A stretch of 64,000 bases of DNA, from NCBI GenBank assembly GCA_038063195.1, contig JBBTVO010000003.1, positions 1 to 64,000 on the forward strand, written 5' to 3'. This DNA comes from JBBTVO01 sp038063195 (lineage in GTDB: Bacteria; Patescibacteriota; Microgenomatia; Levybacterales; UBA12049). The position numbers were made by a program, and so were the translations under genes. Numbering within the stretch: position 1 is the stretch's first letter; every line of letters begins with the position of its first letter. The notes under the pieces are model-generated. The model made no database searches and was not told the origin of the DNA. It saw only the letters and a list, made by a program, of their open reading frames with translations. Below, piece by piece: positions 1-8,026 of this stretch.

Positions 1-64
1 TAAAAAAATCAAAAAGATTAATGCATTGAATTTGAAAAAGATATAAGTTAATATATGAGCGGAC

Positions 65-1480
65 ATGCTAAGAAAAAATTCCCCACGCGGTTTTCCTCTT
101 GCCGAACTTTCCTCAGTAACACCTCTTGACGGAAGATATAGAGAGAAAATAGAAGAACTTTCAGAGTTTACTTCAGAGTTTGGATTGATAAAAATCCGGG
201 TTGAAGTTGAAATAAAATATCTTATCGCGCTTTCCGAAGAAAAGATTGTAAGAAAAATTTCACCGAAGGAAAAAAGTTTATTACTAAATTTAATAAATAA
301 ACTCTCAATAGAAGACGCTGAAAAAGTTAAAGAAATTGAAAATGAGACACGACACGATGTAAAAGCTGTAGAAAGGTTTCTTAGGAATTTTTTGAAAAAC
401 ACAACGCTTAGGGATATTATCGAATTTATTCATTTCGGTTTGACGTCAGAGGATATAAATAATATTTCCTACAGATTAATTCTAAAAAGAGCAACTGGTA
501 GAATTATTATTCCAGTTCTTCTTGAGATTATTAATGAGCTTTGTGAAATTGCAGAAAAAAATAAGAAGGTGGTAATGCTTGCAAGAACTCATGGACAACC
601 GGCAGTCCCAACTACTCTTGGTAAAGAAATTGTAATTTTTGCCGATAGACTTAATAAGCAGTTTTTAAAACTTAAAGATCAAAATTTGACGGGAAAAATT
701 ACTGGAGCAGTAGGGAATTACAACTCGTTAAAACTTTCTTACCCCAAGACAGACTGGATAAAATTTTCTGAAAAGTTTGTCAACTCTCTCGGGCTTACTC
801 CAAATATTATTACTACGCAAATAAATCCTTACGATGATTTTGCGCAGTATTTCCAGACAATCGAGCGAATAAATAATATTCTTATAGATTTTTCACAGGA
901 TGCGTGGCGTTATATAAGCGATGGTTGGTTTACCCAAAAAGTTAAAAAGGGAGAAGTCGGGTCCTCTGCAATGCCGCAAAAAGTAAATCCAATTGATTTT
1001 GAAAACAGCGAGGGGAATCTAGGAATGGCAAATTCAATTCTTGAGTTTATGGCAAGAAAGCTTCCTGTTTCGCGACTTCAAAGAGATTTATCGGATAGTA
1101 CGGTGATAAGAAATATCGGGACTGCACTTGGGTTTAGTTTAATTGGCTACAAAAGTTTGTTGATAGGTCTATCAAGAATCACACCGAATATTGAAAAGAT
1201 TTCTGAAGATTTAAATAATGATTGGTCAATACTCGCAGAAGCGGCACAGACACTTCTTAGAAAAGAAGGAGTCACAGATCCATATTCCATGCTTCTTTCT
1301 TTGACGCGCGGAAAACATATTAAAAGTTCTGATTGGAAAAGTTTGATAAATAAACTGAAGGTTGATAAAAAAATAAAAGATGAATTAGTAAGTTTGACAC
1401 CTGAAAAATATATCGGTCTCTCCGTGGAGATTACAGAAAAAGCCATAAAAGAAATAAAGCAGGGGAAGAGTAGTGTGTAA
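65..1480 (+). CDS. purB: Adenylosuccinate lyase
   Basis: Cleaves SAICAR to AICAR and adenylosuccinate to AMP, two cytosolic steps of purine synthesis. The 471-residue product follows the bacterial PurB pattern: an N-terminal VTPLDGRY motif, HDVKAVE near residue 100, FIHFGLTSEDINN near residue 125, and the fumarase/aspartase-superfamily signature GSSAMPQKVNP near residue 300 carrying the catalytic Ser loop. The ATG at 65 leaves about 15 extra residues before the conserved start, so a shorter form is possible. It is followed closely by purN and purM, forming a purine operon. No clear promoter is visible in the short upstream piece. Confidence 0.95.
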   Translation: MLRKNSPRGFPLAELSSVTPLDGRYREKIEELSEFTSEFGLIKIRVEVEIKYLIALSEEKIVRKISPKEKSLLLNLINKLSIEDAEKVKEIENETRHDVKAVERFLRNFLKNTTLRDIIEFIHFGLTSEDINNISYRLILKRATGRIIIPVLLEIINELCEIAEKNKKVVMLARTHGQPAVPTTLGKEIVIFADRLNKQFLKLKDQNLTGKITGAVGNYNSLKLSYPKTDWIKFSEKFVNSLGLTPNIITTQINPYDDFAQYFQTIERINNILIDFSQDAWRYISDGWFTQKVKKGEVGSSAMPQKVNPIDFENSEGNLGMANSILEFMARKLPVSRLQRDLSDSTVIRNIGTALGFSLIGYKSLLIGLSRITPNIEKISEDLNNDWSILAEAAQTLLRKEGVTDPYSMLLSLTRGKHIKSSDWKSLINKLKVDKKIKDELVSLTPEKYIGLSVEITEKAIKEIKQGKSSV

Positions 1481-1500
1481 ATTTGCTCAGCAATCATAAA

Positions 1501-2220
1501 ATGGCAAGAAGTAAAGAAAATTTGGTTTCTCTTGGTTCTGGAGGATCAACGTTTCTAAATCTTGGAGTGGGTATAAGTCGTGGATTTGTACCAAAGCTTA
1601 ATTTGAGTGGTCTTATTATCTCTGAAGAAAATGAGATTAATGTTCCCAATGCAAGAAGGTTGGGAGCTCCATGGAGAGTTGTAAATCAAGAATCTTTTAG
1701 AGGAGATGATGGTAAGGTTGATGAGTACGGATTTGGACAAGCATTGAATAAAGCTATAGCAGAGCTTGGAGGAACAGTTGTTTCTCAAAACGGCTGGTTA
1801 CAGAAAACCCCTAGGAATACAATAGAGCAATATTCTGGCGTAATTTATAATCAACATCCAGGGCCCAAGAGAGAAACTCGAGCGACTCATGGTAAACGAT
1901 CCCACGCAATAATGCTTGAGCTTGTTAGATTGACCGGAAGAAATGAGGGGACAGATGTAATAATTCACAGAATTGATGAGAAATGGGATCATGGGGAAAC
2001 CGTTGCGATAAGTCATGTTCCAATCTTTGAAGCGGACACTCCTGAAAGTCTACAAAGGGCTGCTTTGTATTTTGAATATATACTGCAATTAGATCATTGG
2101 AGAAGAGTAGTCGAGGATAAAGTTACAAACGTTTCTGAGCCGGTCTATATGAGACCTGGAGAGGAGCATCTACTTATAGAAGCACGAGACAGAGCAAAAG
2201 AAATTTATCCAAATGGGTAA
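1501..2220 (+). CDS. purN: Phosphoribosylglycinamide formyltransferase, divergent PurN
   Basis: Predicted to transfer the formyl group of 10-formyl-THF to GAR. Numbered from the in-frame TTG at 1483, the product keeps the three catalytic residues of the family: Asn123 and His125 in YNQHPGP and Asp169 in EKWDHGE. The C-terminal part (VPIFEADTPESLQ) also fits PurN. The motif NQHPGP replaces the usual NIHPSLLP, and the N-terminal glycine loop is SLGSGGSTF, so it is a distant member. I prefer the ATG at 1501 over the TTG at 1483 because it directly precedes the loop strand. It lies between purB and purM with 5 bases to purM, which supports the assignment. Confidence 0.8.
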   Translation: MARSKENLVSLGSGGSTFLNLGVGISRGFVPKLNLSGLIISEENEINVPNARRLGAPWRVVNQESFRGDDGKVDEYGFGQALNKAIAELGGTVVSQNGWLQKTPRNTIEQYSGVIYNQHPGPKRETRATHGKRSHAIMLELVRLTGRNEGTDVIIHRIDEKWDHGETVAISHVPIFEADTPESLQRAALYFEYILQLDHWRRVVEDKVTNVSEPVYMRPGEEHLLIEARDRAKEIYPNG

Positions 2221-2225
2221 AATAT

Positions 2226-3335
2226 ATGTCAAAAAATAAAAAGAAGATTACTTATTCACAATCTGGGGTGAATTATGAATCAATGGATCCTGTTAAAAAA
2301 TTGGCTCAATCTGCTGCTAAAGATACTGCTCGAAATTTGACCAAAAAAGGATTCCTAGAGGCTGAAGACTCACGGGGCGAGTCTGCTTATGTTTGGAAAC
2401 AAGGCAGTGTTTATATGGCCACGGTAATAGAAGGATTAGGCACCAAAAATTTGGTAGCAGACGAAATGAGAAAGGTTACAGGGAAAACTTACTACGATAA
2501 CATTGGACACGATGCAGTAAGCGCAATTATTAATGATCTGATTTCCGTTGGAGCGCGTCCGCTTACTATACATGCATATTGGGCAGTTGGAGATAGCTCA
2601 TGGCTTGAAGATTCGAAAAGAATGAAGGATTTGGTTAAAGGTTGGAAAAAGGCAAGTGATTTATCCGGGGCGTCTTGGGGCGGTGGAGAAACCCCAACTT
2701 ATAAAGGAATTATAAATCCAAAAACTATAGATTTGGGTGGATCGGCGGTTGGATTTATACCAAATAAAAGTCAACTCCTAACAGACAAGAGAATTAAAAT
2801 TGGAGACAGCATAATACTTCTAAAAAGTAGTGGAATCAACGTAAATGGCTTGTCCTTAGCTCGGGCGATTGCTGAAAAACTACCTAAAAAATATGCAACA
2901 AAAGTAAACGGAAAATTATATGGAGAAACACTTTTAGTTAGATCTCATATTTACGCAAAATTAATTGCAGATTTATTCGATGCCGGAATTGATATTCATT
3001 ACTTATCAAGCATCACAGGACATGGCCTTCGCAAAGTTATGAGAGGAAAGCCGAAATTTACTTACGTTATTGAAAAAATATTTAAACCCCAAGAGATTTT
3101 TGATTTCATACAAAAACACGCAAATCTTGATGATTACGAAATGTATCAGACTTACAATATGGGAATGGATTATGCGATTTTTGTACCAAAAAAAGATACT
3201 GCAAGAACTTTAAGAATTATTAAGAAAAATAAATTTCAGGGAATTGATGCTGGATATGTCGAAAAAGGTGAGAAGCAGGTGATTATAAAACCAAAAAATT
3301 TAGTTTTTAAAGGCGATACTCTAGATCTGCGTTAG
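2226..3335 (+). CDS. purM: Phosphoribosylformylglycinamidine cyclo-ligase, divergent PurM
   Basis: ATP-dependent ring closure of FGAM to AIR. The 369-residue protein shows the PurM series of motifs: SGVNYESMDP near the N terminus, GLGTKN (usual GVGTK) near 77, a NDLISVGARPL stretch near 105, GGGETPTY near 155, KSSGINVNGLSLA near 205, SITGHGLRK near 258, and YNMGMDYAI near 305. The start ATG is 5 bases after purN. Sequence divergence from textbook PurM is considerable, but motif order and length (usual about 345) agree. It ends the purine cluster. Confidence 0.88.
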   Translation: MSKNKKKITYSQSGVNYESMDPVKKLAQSAAKDTARNLTKKGFLEAEDSRGESAYVWKQGSVYMATVIEGLGTKNLVADEMRKVTGKTYYDNIGHDAVSAIINDLISVGARPLTIHAYWAVGDSSWLEDSKRMKDLVKGWKKASDLSGASWGGGETPTYKGIINPKTIDLGGSAVGFIPNKSQLLTDKRIKIGDSIILLKSSGINVNGLSLARAIAEKLPKKYATKVNGKLYGETLLVRSHIYAKLIADLFDAGIDIHYLSSITGHGLRKVMRGKPKFTYVIEKIFKPQEIFDFIQKHANLDDYEMYQTYNMGMDYAIFVPKKDTARTLRIIKKNKFQGIDAGYVEKGEKQVIIKPKNLVFKGDTLDLR

Positions 3336-3345
3336 CGCATAAAGG

Positions 3346-3420
3346 CTACAGAGTATTGTTAATAAGCTTATCGTAAAGAGAGAGATACGCCTTTGCGCTT
3401 TTATCCCACGAAAAATCCAT
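3346..3420 (-). pseudogene. Remnant of a glycogen-synthase-like C terminus
   Basis: On the minus strand the frame reads MDFSWDKSAKAYLSLYDKLI and ends at TAG (3348-3346). FSWDKSAKxYLxLY is the usual C-terminal tail of GT5 glycogen synthases. The intact neighbour glgA ends with the related VSWKKSARQYRTIYRK. The frame upstream of the Met reaches a stop (TGA at 3441-3439) after six codons, so only the tail remains. It is probably debris of a second glycosyltransferase gene joined to the galT-like fragment by deletion. Confidence 0.55.
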
Positions 3421-3450
3421 AGACAAGGCGGTGAAGCTTCATGTGTGACA

Positions 3451-3531
3451 TCAGACGCTTTGCGCGCCGGGGGGCGCAAGTATTATCCATTTCCCTGAAT
3501 TTTTATCTTCTATGAACTTGAAATCCGCCAT
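3451..3531 (-). pseudogene. Remnant of a GalT-like N terminus
   Basis: Starting at an ATG 8 bases after the glgA stop, the minus strand encodes 26 codons that resemble the N terminus of galactose-1-phosphate uridylyltransferases (a D-x-x-SGKWIILAP pattern), then TGA. The position suggests that galT was once the next gene in the glgA operon and has been cut off after about 25 codons. A functional micro-protein cannot be excluded, but the match to the start of a larger enzyme favours a remnant. Confidence 0.5.
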
Positions 3532-3539
3532 ATTTTAGA

Positions 3540-5021
3540 TTACACATTATTTTTTAAGGATTGCCGCTTTTCAATAGCCTTTCTATAAATAGTTCTGTAC
3601 TGCCGAGCTGACTTCTTCCACGATACGTCCTTATGCATAGCATGAAGAATCATTCCGGCCCACTTACTTTCTCTTACCCTTCGTAACTTTCTTAAATTTT
3701 GATAATCAGAATACAAATTAACCGCACGAGCTATAGTAGAAAGAAGTGCTTCCTGGTTAAATTCTACAAAGCCAAATCCATTATATTCATCCCTGACAGC
3801 ATCCTTAAGACCTCCAACTAGATGAACAAGAGGCAATGTCCCATAACGCATGGCAATCATATCCGTGAGTCCGCATGGCTCAAATTTTGAAGGCATTAGG
3901 AGTATGTCGCTACCTGCGTAAATAAGCTTGCTAAGCGGATGTTCAAACGTAAATATTGCTTTCATTCTATCAGAATAGCGTTTGGCCATTTCTTTAAAGC
4001 TCTTTACATAGTCTAGTCTCCCTTGGCCCAATAAAAAAAATGTGACGTCCATCTCCATAAACTTCGGGAACGCTTCAAGAAGTAAATCTATACCTTTCTG
4101 ATCATCCAATCTCGTAATCATTGATATGACCGGTTGATCCATCCGATGCTGCAGCTTGAAGTGACGAAGAAGTTTTTCTTTATTCTTAGGTTTTATGTCG
4201 AAAACATTTGAAGTACCATACGAATGATACAAATCATTCTCTTTCCTCGGGTCATATTCATGGACGTCGATCCCGTTTAATATCCCGTAAAAATCCTTTT
4301 TTTTACTCTTGATAGTGTTTTCTAGCCCATAAGCATTCTGAGAGATAGAAAGTTCTCGTGCATATGTAGGGCTAACAGTTGTAAGCATGTCAGCATTTAA
4401 TATTTCTTGCTCCACCAGATTGATATCTCCCCCTTGATTTTTCCTGTATGTCGTAAGATCTTTTTTTGCTATTTCCGCAAAATCGAGAATTGAATCACTT
4501 ACTTGTCCTTGCGCCCGAATACTATGAATGGTCAAAATTGTCGCAATTTTCCCAATAACCGGATGGTCCTTATAGATTGTATTTCGAAACAAGGCAATCA
4601 GCCCTGTGTAAAAATCATGGGTATGGATGACGTCAGGCTGAAAATCCCATTGAGGAATAAGCTCGAGTACTGCTTTGGAAAAAAAAGCGTAGCGCGCCGC
4701 CTCAAGAAATCCATTAAAATCTCTGTACATGATCGGACTGTAAAAATACCGCCTGTTTTCCAAAATATATACCGGTACCACTCGAAGATAATCGGTTTTC
4801 CATACAGTAACATGTTCCTCTAATCCAGCCATTGAAACTGAATACTCAAGCTTTTTTTTCAACTGGTAGCGCTTGAAGTCTATAGACGTTGTAAAAGGTA
4901 TCACAATGCGAGTGGTTATGCCAAGAGTATGTAGTTGATTTGGAAGAGCGCTCACAACATCACCTAAACCGCCCAACTGTGAAATCTGAGCAACTTCCGA
5001 TGCGGCAAATAAGATATTCAT
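3540..5021 (-). CDS. glgA: Glycogen/starch synthase family glycosyltransferase (GT5)
   Basis: Elongates alpha-1,4-glucan using a nucleotide-glucose donor. The 493-residue protein has the two Rossmann domains of GT5: an N-terminal glycine loop LGGLGDVV at 17-24, HTHDFYTGL near 134, NGIDVHEYDP, the donor-domain start ITRLDDQKGIDLLLEAF, and the C-terminal block PSKFEPCGLTDMIAMRYGT with the catalytic Glu. The lysine of the classical KxGGL donor-binding motif is replaced by Gln (SQLGGL), so donor preference may differ. The start ATG overlaps the stop of the upstream GT4 gene by 4 bases (ATGA), indicating translational coupling. Confidence 0.88.
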   Translation of the reverse strand: MNILFAASEVAQISQLGGLGDVVSALPNQLHTLGITTRIVIPFTTSIDFKRYQLKKKLEYSVSMAGLEEHVTVWKTDYLRVVPVYILENRRYFYSPIMYRDFNGFLEAARYAFFSKAVLELIPQWDFQPDVIHTHDFYTGLIALFRNTIYKDHPVIGKIATILTIHSIRAQGQVSDSILDFAEIAKKDLTTYRKNQGGDINLVEQEILNADMLTTVSPTYARELSISQNAYGLENTIKSKKKDFYGILNGIDVHEYDPRKENDLYHSYGTSNVFDIKPKNKEKLLRHFKLQHRMDQPVISMITRLDDQKGIDLLLEAFPKFMEMDVTFFLLGQGRLDYVKSFKEMAKRYSDRMKAIFTFEHPLSKLIYAGSDILLMPSKFEPCGLTDMIAMRYGTLPLVHLVGGLKDAVRDEYNGFGFVEFNQEALLSTIARAVNLYSDYQNLRKLRRVRESKWAGMILHAMHKDVSWKKSARQYRTIYRKAIEKRQSLKNNV

Positions 5022-6070
5022 ATTTTATTGATAACTGTATCGTATATTTTTTCGTATCGATCAACCATTTTTTCTATAGTGAATTGATTTTCTACTTTCT
5101 GTCTGCAAGAAAATCTATCTATCTGATCTACTTTTTTTACTGCTCCCACAATCCCATCTATACCATCTTTTTCTTCAACGATAAAACCAGTTTTACCATC
5201 CTCAATAATCTCGGGTACTGAACCTCGTCTATAAGCAATCACAGGAGTTCCGCATGCAAGACTTTCTGCCATTACCAATCCAAACGGTTCTTCCCAATGA
5301 ATAGGCATAAGTGTACAATAAGCGTTTTGATAATACTTTATCGCTTCTTTTGGAGTGATATCACCCGTTAGTGTAATCAATTTATCATTAAGTAAAGGTT
5401 TGACCTCTGTTTCAAAAAATTCTTTATTACCCCCAATCAAATGACCAGCAAAAATCAATGGCATTTGAAGCTTCTTAGCAACTAATAACACATCCTTTGC
5501 GCCCTTTGAATTAGTAATCCTTCCCGTCCAAAATAGATAATTACCCCGTGATGATGAAAAAGAAAATTTTTGAGTATCAATACCGTTATAAACAGTATCA
5601 ATGAAATTCCATGGCAAACCCTGACGTTGATTATTGCTTATGCTAATCAATCTCTGATTTCTGTACTGGACATAAAACTGATATTCATCACTATCTTTAT
5701 CTTGAGACAATAAATTATGCAGTGTATGTACAGTCGGTACTGTTGTAAGACTAGCAAAGGGAAAACACCAATAATCAGCATGGCTATGTATGATATCAAA
5801 GTCACGTGCTCGCCTATAAGCTTCAGAGATATTAAAAATAGTATAGGAAGGATTTTCCCATGCAATTTTTCCAGCCATAGGACTTATCACTGAAGAAACC
5901 AATCTTGCTTGTGTTTTGGAACTGGAAGTAGCAAAAAGCGTAACTTCATGACCTCGCCTTACTAACTCTTCGGTGATTGAGCTAGCTACACGCTCTATTC
6001 CTCCATAATGCGCTGGGGGAACATCATTCCATATTGGTGCAATTTGGGCAATACGAAGTTTTTTAAGCAT
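5018..6070 (-). CDS. GT4 family glycosyltransferase
   Basis: A GT-B glycosyltransferase of 350 residues. It shows an N-terminal acceptor domain with PAHYGGIERV near 20 and IIHSHADYW near 95, the donor-domain start WTGRITNSKGA near 181, and the E-x7-E motif EEPFGLVMAE near 262 followed by CGTPVIA and GSVPEII. The family adds a sugar from a nucleotide-sugar to glycans or lipids; the substrate cannot be read from sequence. First gene of a two-gene operon with glgA, joined by a 4-base overlap, so both may act on one glucan or glycogen-like product. Confidence 0.85.
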   Translation of the reverse strand: MLKKLRIAQIAPIWNDVPPAHYGGIERVASSITEELVRRGHEVTLFATSSSKTQARLVSSVISPMAGKIAWENPSYTIFNISEAYRRARDFDIIHSHADYWCFPFASLTTVPTVHTLHNLLSQDKDSDEYQFYVQYRNQRLISISNNQRQGLPWNFIDTVYNGIDTQKFSFSSSRGNYLFWTGRITNSKGAKDVLLVAKKLQMPLIFAGHLIGGNKEFFETEVKPLLNDKLITLTGDITPKEAIKYYQNAYCTLMPIHWEEPFGLVMAESLACGTPVIAYRRGSVPEIIEDGKTGFIVEEKDGIDGIVGAVKKVDQIDRFSCRQKVENQFTIEKMVDRYEKIYDTVINKI

Positions 6071-6136
6071 GAGACATTTTATTATACTGGTATCCTCAAA
6101 CCCAACACAAGAACTAAAGTGCTTTTCTTAGACAAG

Positions 6137-6172
6137 AATAGAAATGTCCTAGTAAGCACAATAGAAATGTCC
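6137..6172 (+). repeat. Direct 13-base repeat
   Basis: AATAGAAATGTCC occurs at 6137-6149 and again at 6160-6172, a 23-base period, in the gene-poor stretch between the divergent GT4 and Rpf-like genes. It may be the end of a lost insertion sequence or a binding-site pair. No transposase frame is present. Confidence 0.5.
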
Positions 6173-6301
6173 GCTTTTCAAAAACGGATCAAGCTCCCAA
6201 ACGGTAAATAAAACTTTCATCACACTAATTATATCATTAAAAATGTCTTGCGGGAATCAAAGATTATCCCAAAGGTGGTTTTTCTTATAAAACATTGGAG
6301 G

Positions 6302-6307
6302 TATAAT
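6302..6307 (+). promoter_or_regulatory. -10 box of the Rpf-like gene
   Basis: TATAAT followed by six bases and then the GTG at 6314. This spacing puts the expected transcription start at or next to the start codon and is one reason for choosing that GTG. Confidence 0.6.
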
Positions 6308-6313
6308 ACTGGG

Positions 6314-6856
6314 GTGCAAAAGCAAGACATTGCAATTCTTCTGAAAGAGAAAATCGGGTTTATTATTTTCTTTGCTACACTTGTAAGCCTTACCCTTATC
6401 CATAATCAAATTAAAGCCTTTCATTCAGCTCAAATTTCAAACCAGAAGATTGCAAGCCCGCTTTCTAAGACGACTCCCACTCCAACTTCAACGCCGACAC
6501 CAAGCCCAACACCGACTCCGACAACAACGCCTACGCCAACTCTTAAGCCGAGACTAATTCCAACCAAAATTCCTCTGCCAACATCAACTCCGACTCCCGA
6601 TCCGAAGAGTCCGGACAATCCCGCCATCTGGGAAAGTATTGCTGACTGCGAGACACATAGTAACTGGAGTGCTGATACGGGCAACGGATATTTTGGAGGA
6701 CTCCAATTTTCCCAAGGCGCTTGGAATTCGGTGAATGGTGCCGGAAATCCCGCGCAAGCGTCAAAAGATGAGCAGATAACGCGGGGAAAAATGCTTAAGA
6801 ATTTGAGAGGTTGGGGAGTGTGGGGAGCCTGCGCCGCAAAGCTGGGATTAAATTGA
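6314..6856 (+). CDS. Secreted Rpf-like transglycosylase
   Basis: The product has an N-terminal membrane helix (about residues 13-32), a Pro/Thr-rich linker built of PTPTP-type repeats (about 50-105), and a C-terminal domain matching the transglycosylase-like fold of resuscitation-promoting factors (WESIADCETHSNWS ... GNGYFGGLQFS ... WGACAAKLG). Such domains cleave peptidoglycan glycan strands in actinobacteria; here the enzyme is predicted to act on the cell's own wall or a host's. The open frame extends to 6248, but the GTG at 6314 sits six bases after TATAAT. The linker suggests the domain is held away from the membrane. Confidence 0.8.
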   Translation: MQKQDIAILLKEKIGFIIFFATLVSLTLIHNQIKAFHSAQISNQKIASPLSKTTPTPTSTPTPSPTPTPTTTPTPTLKPRLIPTKIPLPTSTPTPDPKSPDNPAIWESIADCETHSNWSADTGNGYFGGLQFSQGAWNSVNGAGNPAQASKDEQITRGKMLKNLRGWGVWGACAAKLGLN

Positions 6857-6909
6857 TATTTTTATCTGTTATAATTATTTTGTAAAGGTGAAGCACAATT
6901 TTTTAAAAA

Positions 6910-7116
6910 ATGAAAGACAAAGTTGTAAACGACTTGCAAAATATCAGGATAAAGAAAAATATGACACAAGAGCAGCTTGCTTCTGAAATTGGTGTAACAC
7001 GGCAGACAATTATCGCAATTGAAAAAGGAAATTATACGCCTTCTGTTCTACTTGCTCTTAAGATTGCCAAATATTTTCATATGTCTGTTGAAAAAATTTT
7101 TAAAATAAAAAATTAA
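6910..7116 (+). CDS. XRE-family HTH regulator
   Basis: A 68-residue protein consisting almost only of a helix-turn-helix domain: [28 protein letters not shown] at about residues 18-45, then [17 protein letters not shown]. It belongs to the small YgzD-like regulators that are usually encoded with a membrane protein, and here a membrane protein begins 1 base after its stop. Expected to repress its own two-gene operon. A -10-like TATAAT lies at about 6868. Confidence 0.85.
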   Translation: MKDKVVNDLQNIRIKKNMTQEQLASEIGVTRQTIIAIEKGNYTPSVLLALKIAKYFHMSVEKIFKIKN

Positions 7117-7117
7117 T

Positions 7118-7471
7118 ATGATTATCGAAACGATTAGCGCAATAGCAATACTGGGAATTGCAATTCTTTTTCTTAATCCGGGACATCTCAGTATGCCTGA
7201 GAGTATGCAATCAATGTTGATTGTAGGATTAATTGTGTCTTTCTTAACATTTGCAGCATTTATCTTTAGAGAAAAATCTTCTGATGAAAGAGAATCGATG
7301 CATATCCTCACTGCCGGAAGAATTTCCTATCTTGTTGGGGTTGGAGCATTAATCCTCGGAATTATTATGCAGGCGTTAAAGCATGAAATTGATCCATGGC
7401 TTGTAATTGCACTTTGTGCAATGGTATTTTCTAAACTTCTTTCAAGGATTTACTCTCATTTCAAAATGTAA
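7118..7471 (+). CDS. Small membrane protein paired with XRE regulator
   Basis: 117 residues with four probable membrane helices (about 4-20, 31-50, 68-86, 92-108) and a cytosolic charged loop FREKSSDERESMH after helix 2. The arrangement of an XRE regulator followed by a DUF2178-like membrane protein with an xxDERE loop is common in Firmicutes and archaea. Function unknown; the regulator probably senses or controls this protein. Confidence 0.6.
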   Translation: MIIETISAIAILGIAILFLNPGHLSMPESMQSMLIVGLIVSFLTFAAFIFREKSSDERESMHILTAGRISYLVGVGALILGIIMQALKHEIDPWLVIALCAMVFSKLLSRIYSHFKM

Positions 7472-7478
7472 AGCCTAC

Positions 7479-7525
7479 TTGACATTTGTATTTTTATTTA
7501 TTACGATAATTAAGATGGGAGGTGA
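7479..7525 (+). promoter_or_regulatory. Promoter and Shine-Dalgarno of the thioredoxin-DipZ operon
   Basis: TTGACA (7479-7484), 17-base spacer, TACGAT (7502-7507), then GGGAGGTGA (7517-7525) nine bases before the ATG at 7535. One of the few genes here with a strong Shine-Dalgarno. Confidence 0.65.
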
Positions 7526-7534
7526 ATCAAGTAA

Positions 7535-8023
7535 ATGAAAAATCCAATTATAATTTTTGTTCTAGTTACAATTGTTGCGGCTATAGGTATTGGCGCATAT
7601 ACTATTTCTCAAAAATCTTCTTCGCAGTCAGATTCCATGGCGAAAAAAGATGATGTATCCATCATACAAAAGGACGAAGGCACGATGGATAAAAGTGCCG
7701 GCTCCCGTTACGTTGAGTATTCAAGGGAGGCGTACGATCAAGCAGCAAGTAAACGTCGAGTGCTCTATTTTTACGCGACTTGGTGTCCATCGTGTAAACA
7801 GGCTAATGCAGATTTTACCGCAAACCCAAACAAAATCCCAGAAGATGTGGTAGTATTGCGGGTTAATTACAACGATCCTGATACAGATCAGGAAGAAAAA
7901 GATCTGGCTAAAAAGCATGGCATTATCTACCAACACACATTTGTTCAAATTGATATACAAGGAAATCAATTAACAAAGTGGAATGGCGGACAAACCGACG
8001 AACTTCTGGAAAATATTAAGTAA
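7535..8023 (+). CDS. Membrane-anchored thioredoxin-like protein
   Basis: 162 residues: a signal anchor (about 5-24), a charged low-complexity linker, and a thioredoxin fold with the redox motif WCPSC (Trp83, Cys84, Cys87) preceded by LYFYAT. It lies 3 bases upstream of the CcdA-thioredoxin fusion gene. The pair probably moves reducing equivalents across the membrane to extracytoplasmic thiols, with the downstream protein as the membrane conduit. Confidence 0.8.
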   Translation: MKNPIIIFVLVTIVAAIGIGAYTISQKSSSQSDSMAKKDDVSIIQKDEGTMDKSAGSRYVEYSREAYDQAASKRRVLYFYATWCPSCKQANADFTANPNKIPEDVVVLRVNYNDPDTDQEEKDLAKKHGIIYQHTFVQIDIQGNQLTKWNGGQTDELLENIK

Positions 8024-8026
8024 GTT

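Noticed and set aside
3346..3531. A regulatory RNA downstream of glgA
   Set aside because: The coding similarity of both pieces to GalT and GlgA ends explains the conservation better than RNA structure.
6430..6764. Antisense frames rich in Gly/Val and others across the Rpf-like gene
   Set aside because: They are shadows of the PTPTP-repeat codons on the other strand; no promoter, ribosome site or family match.
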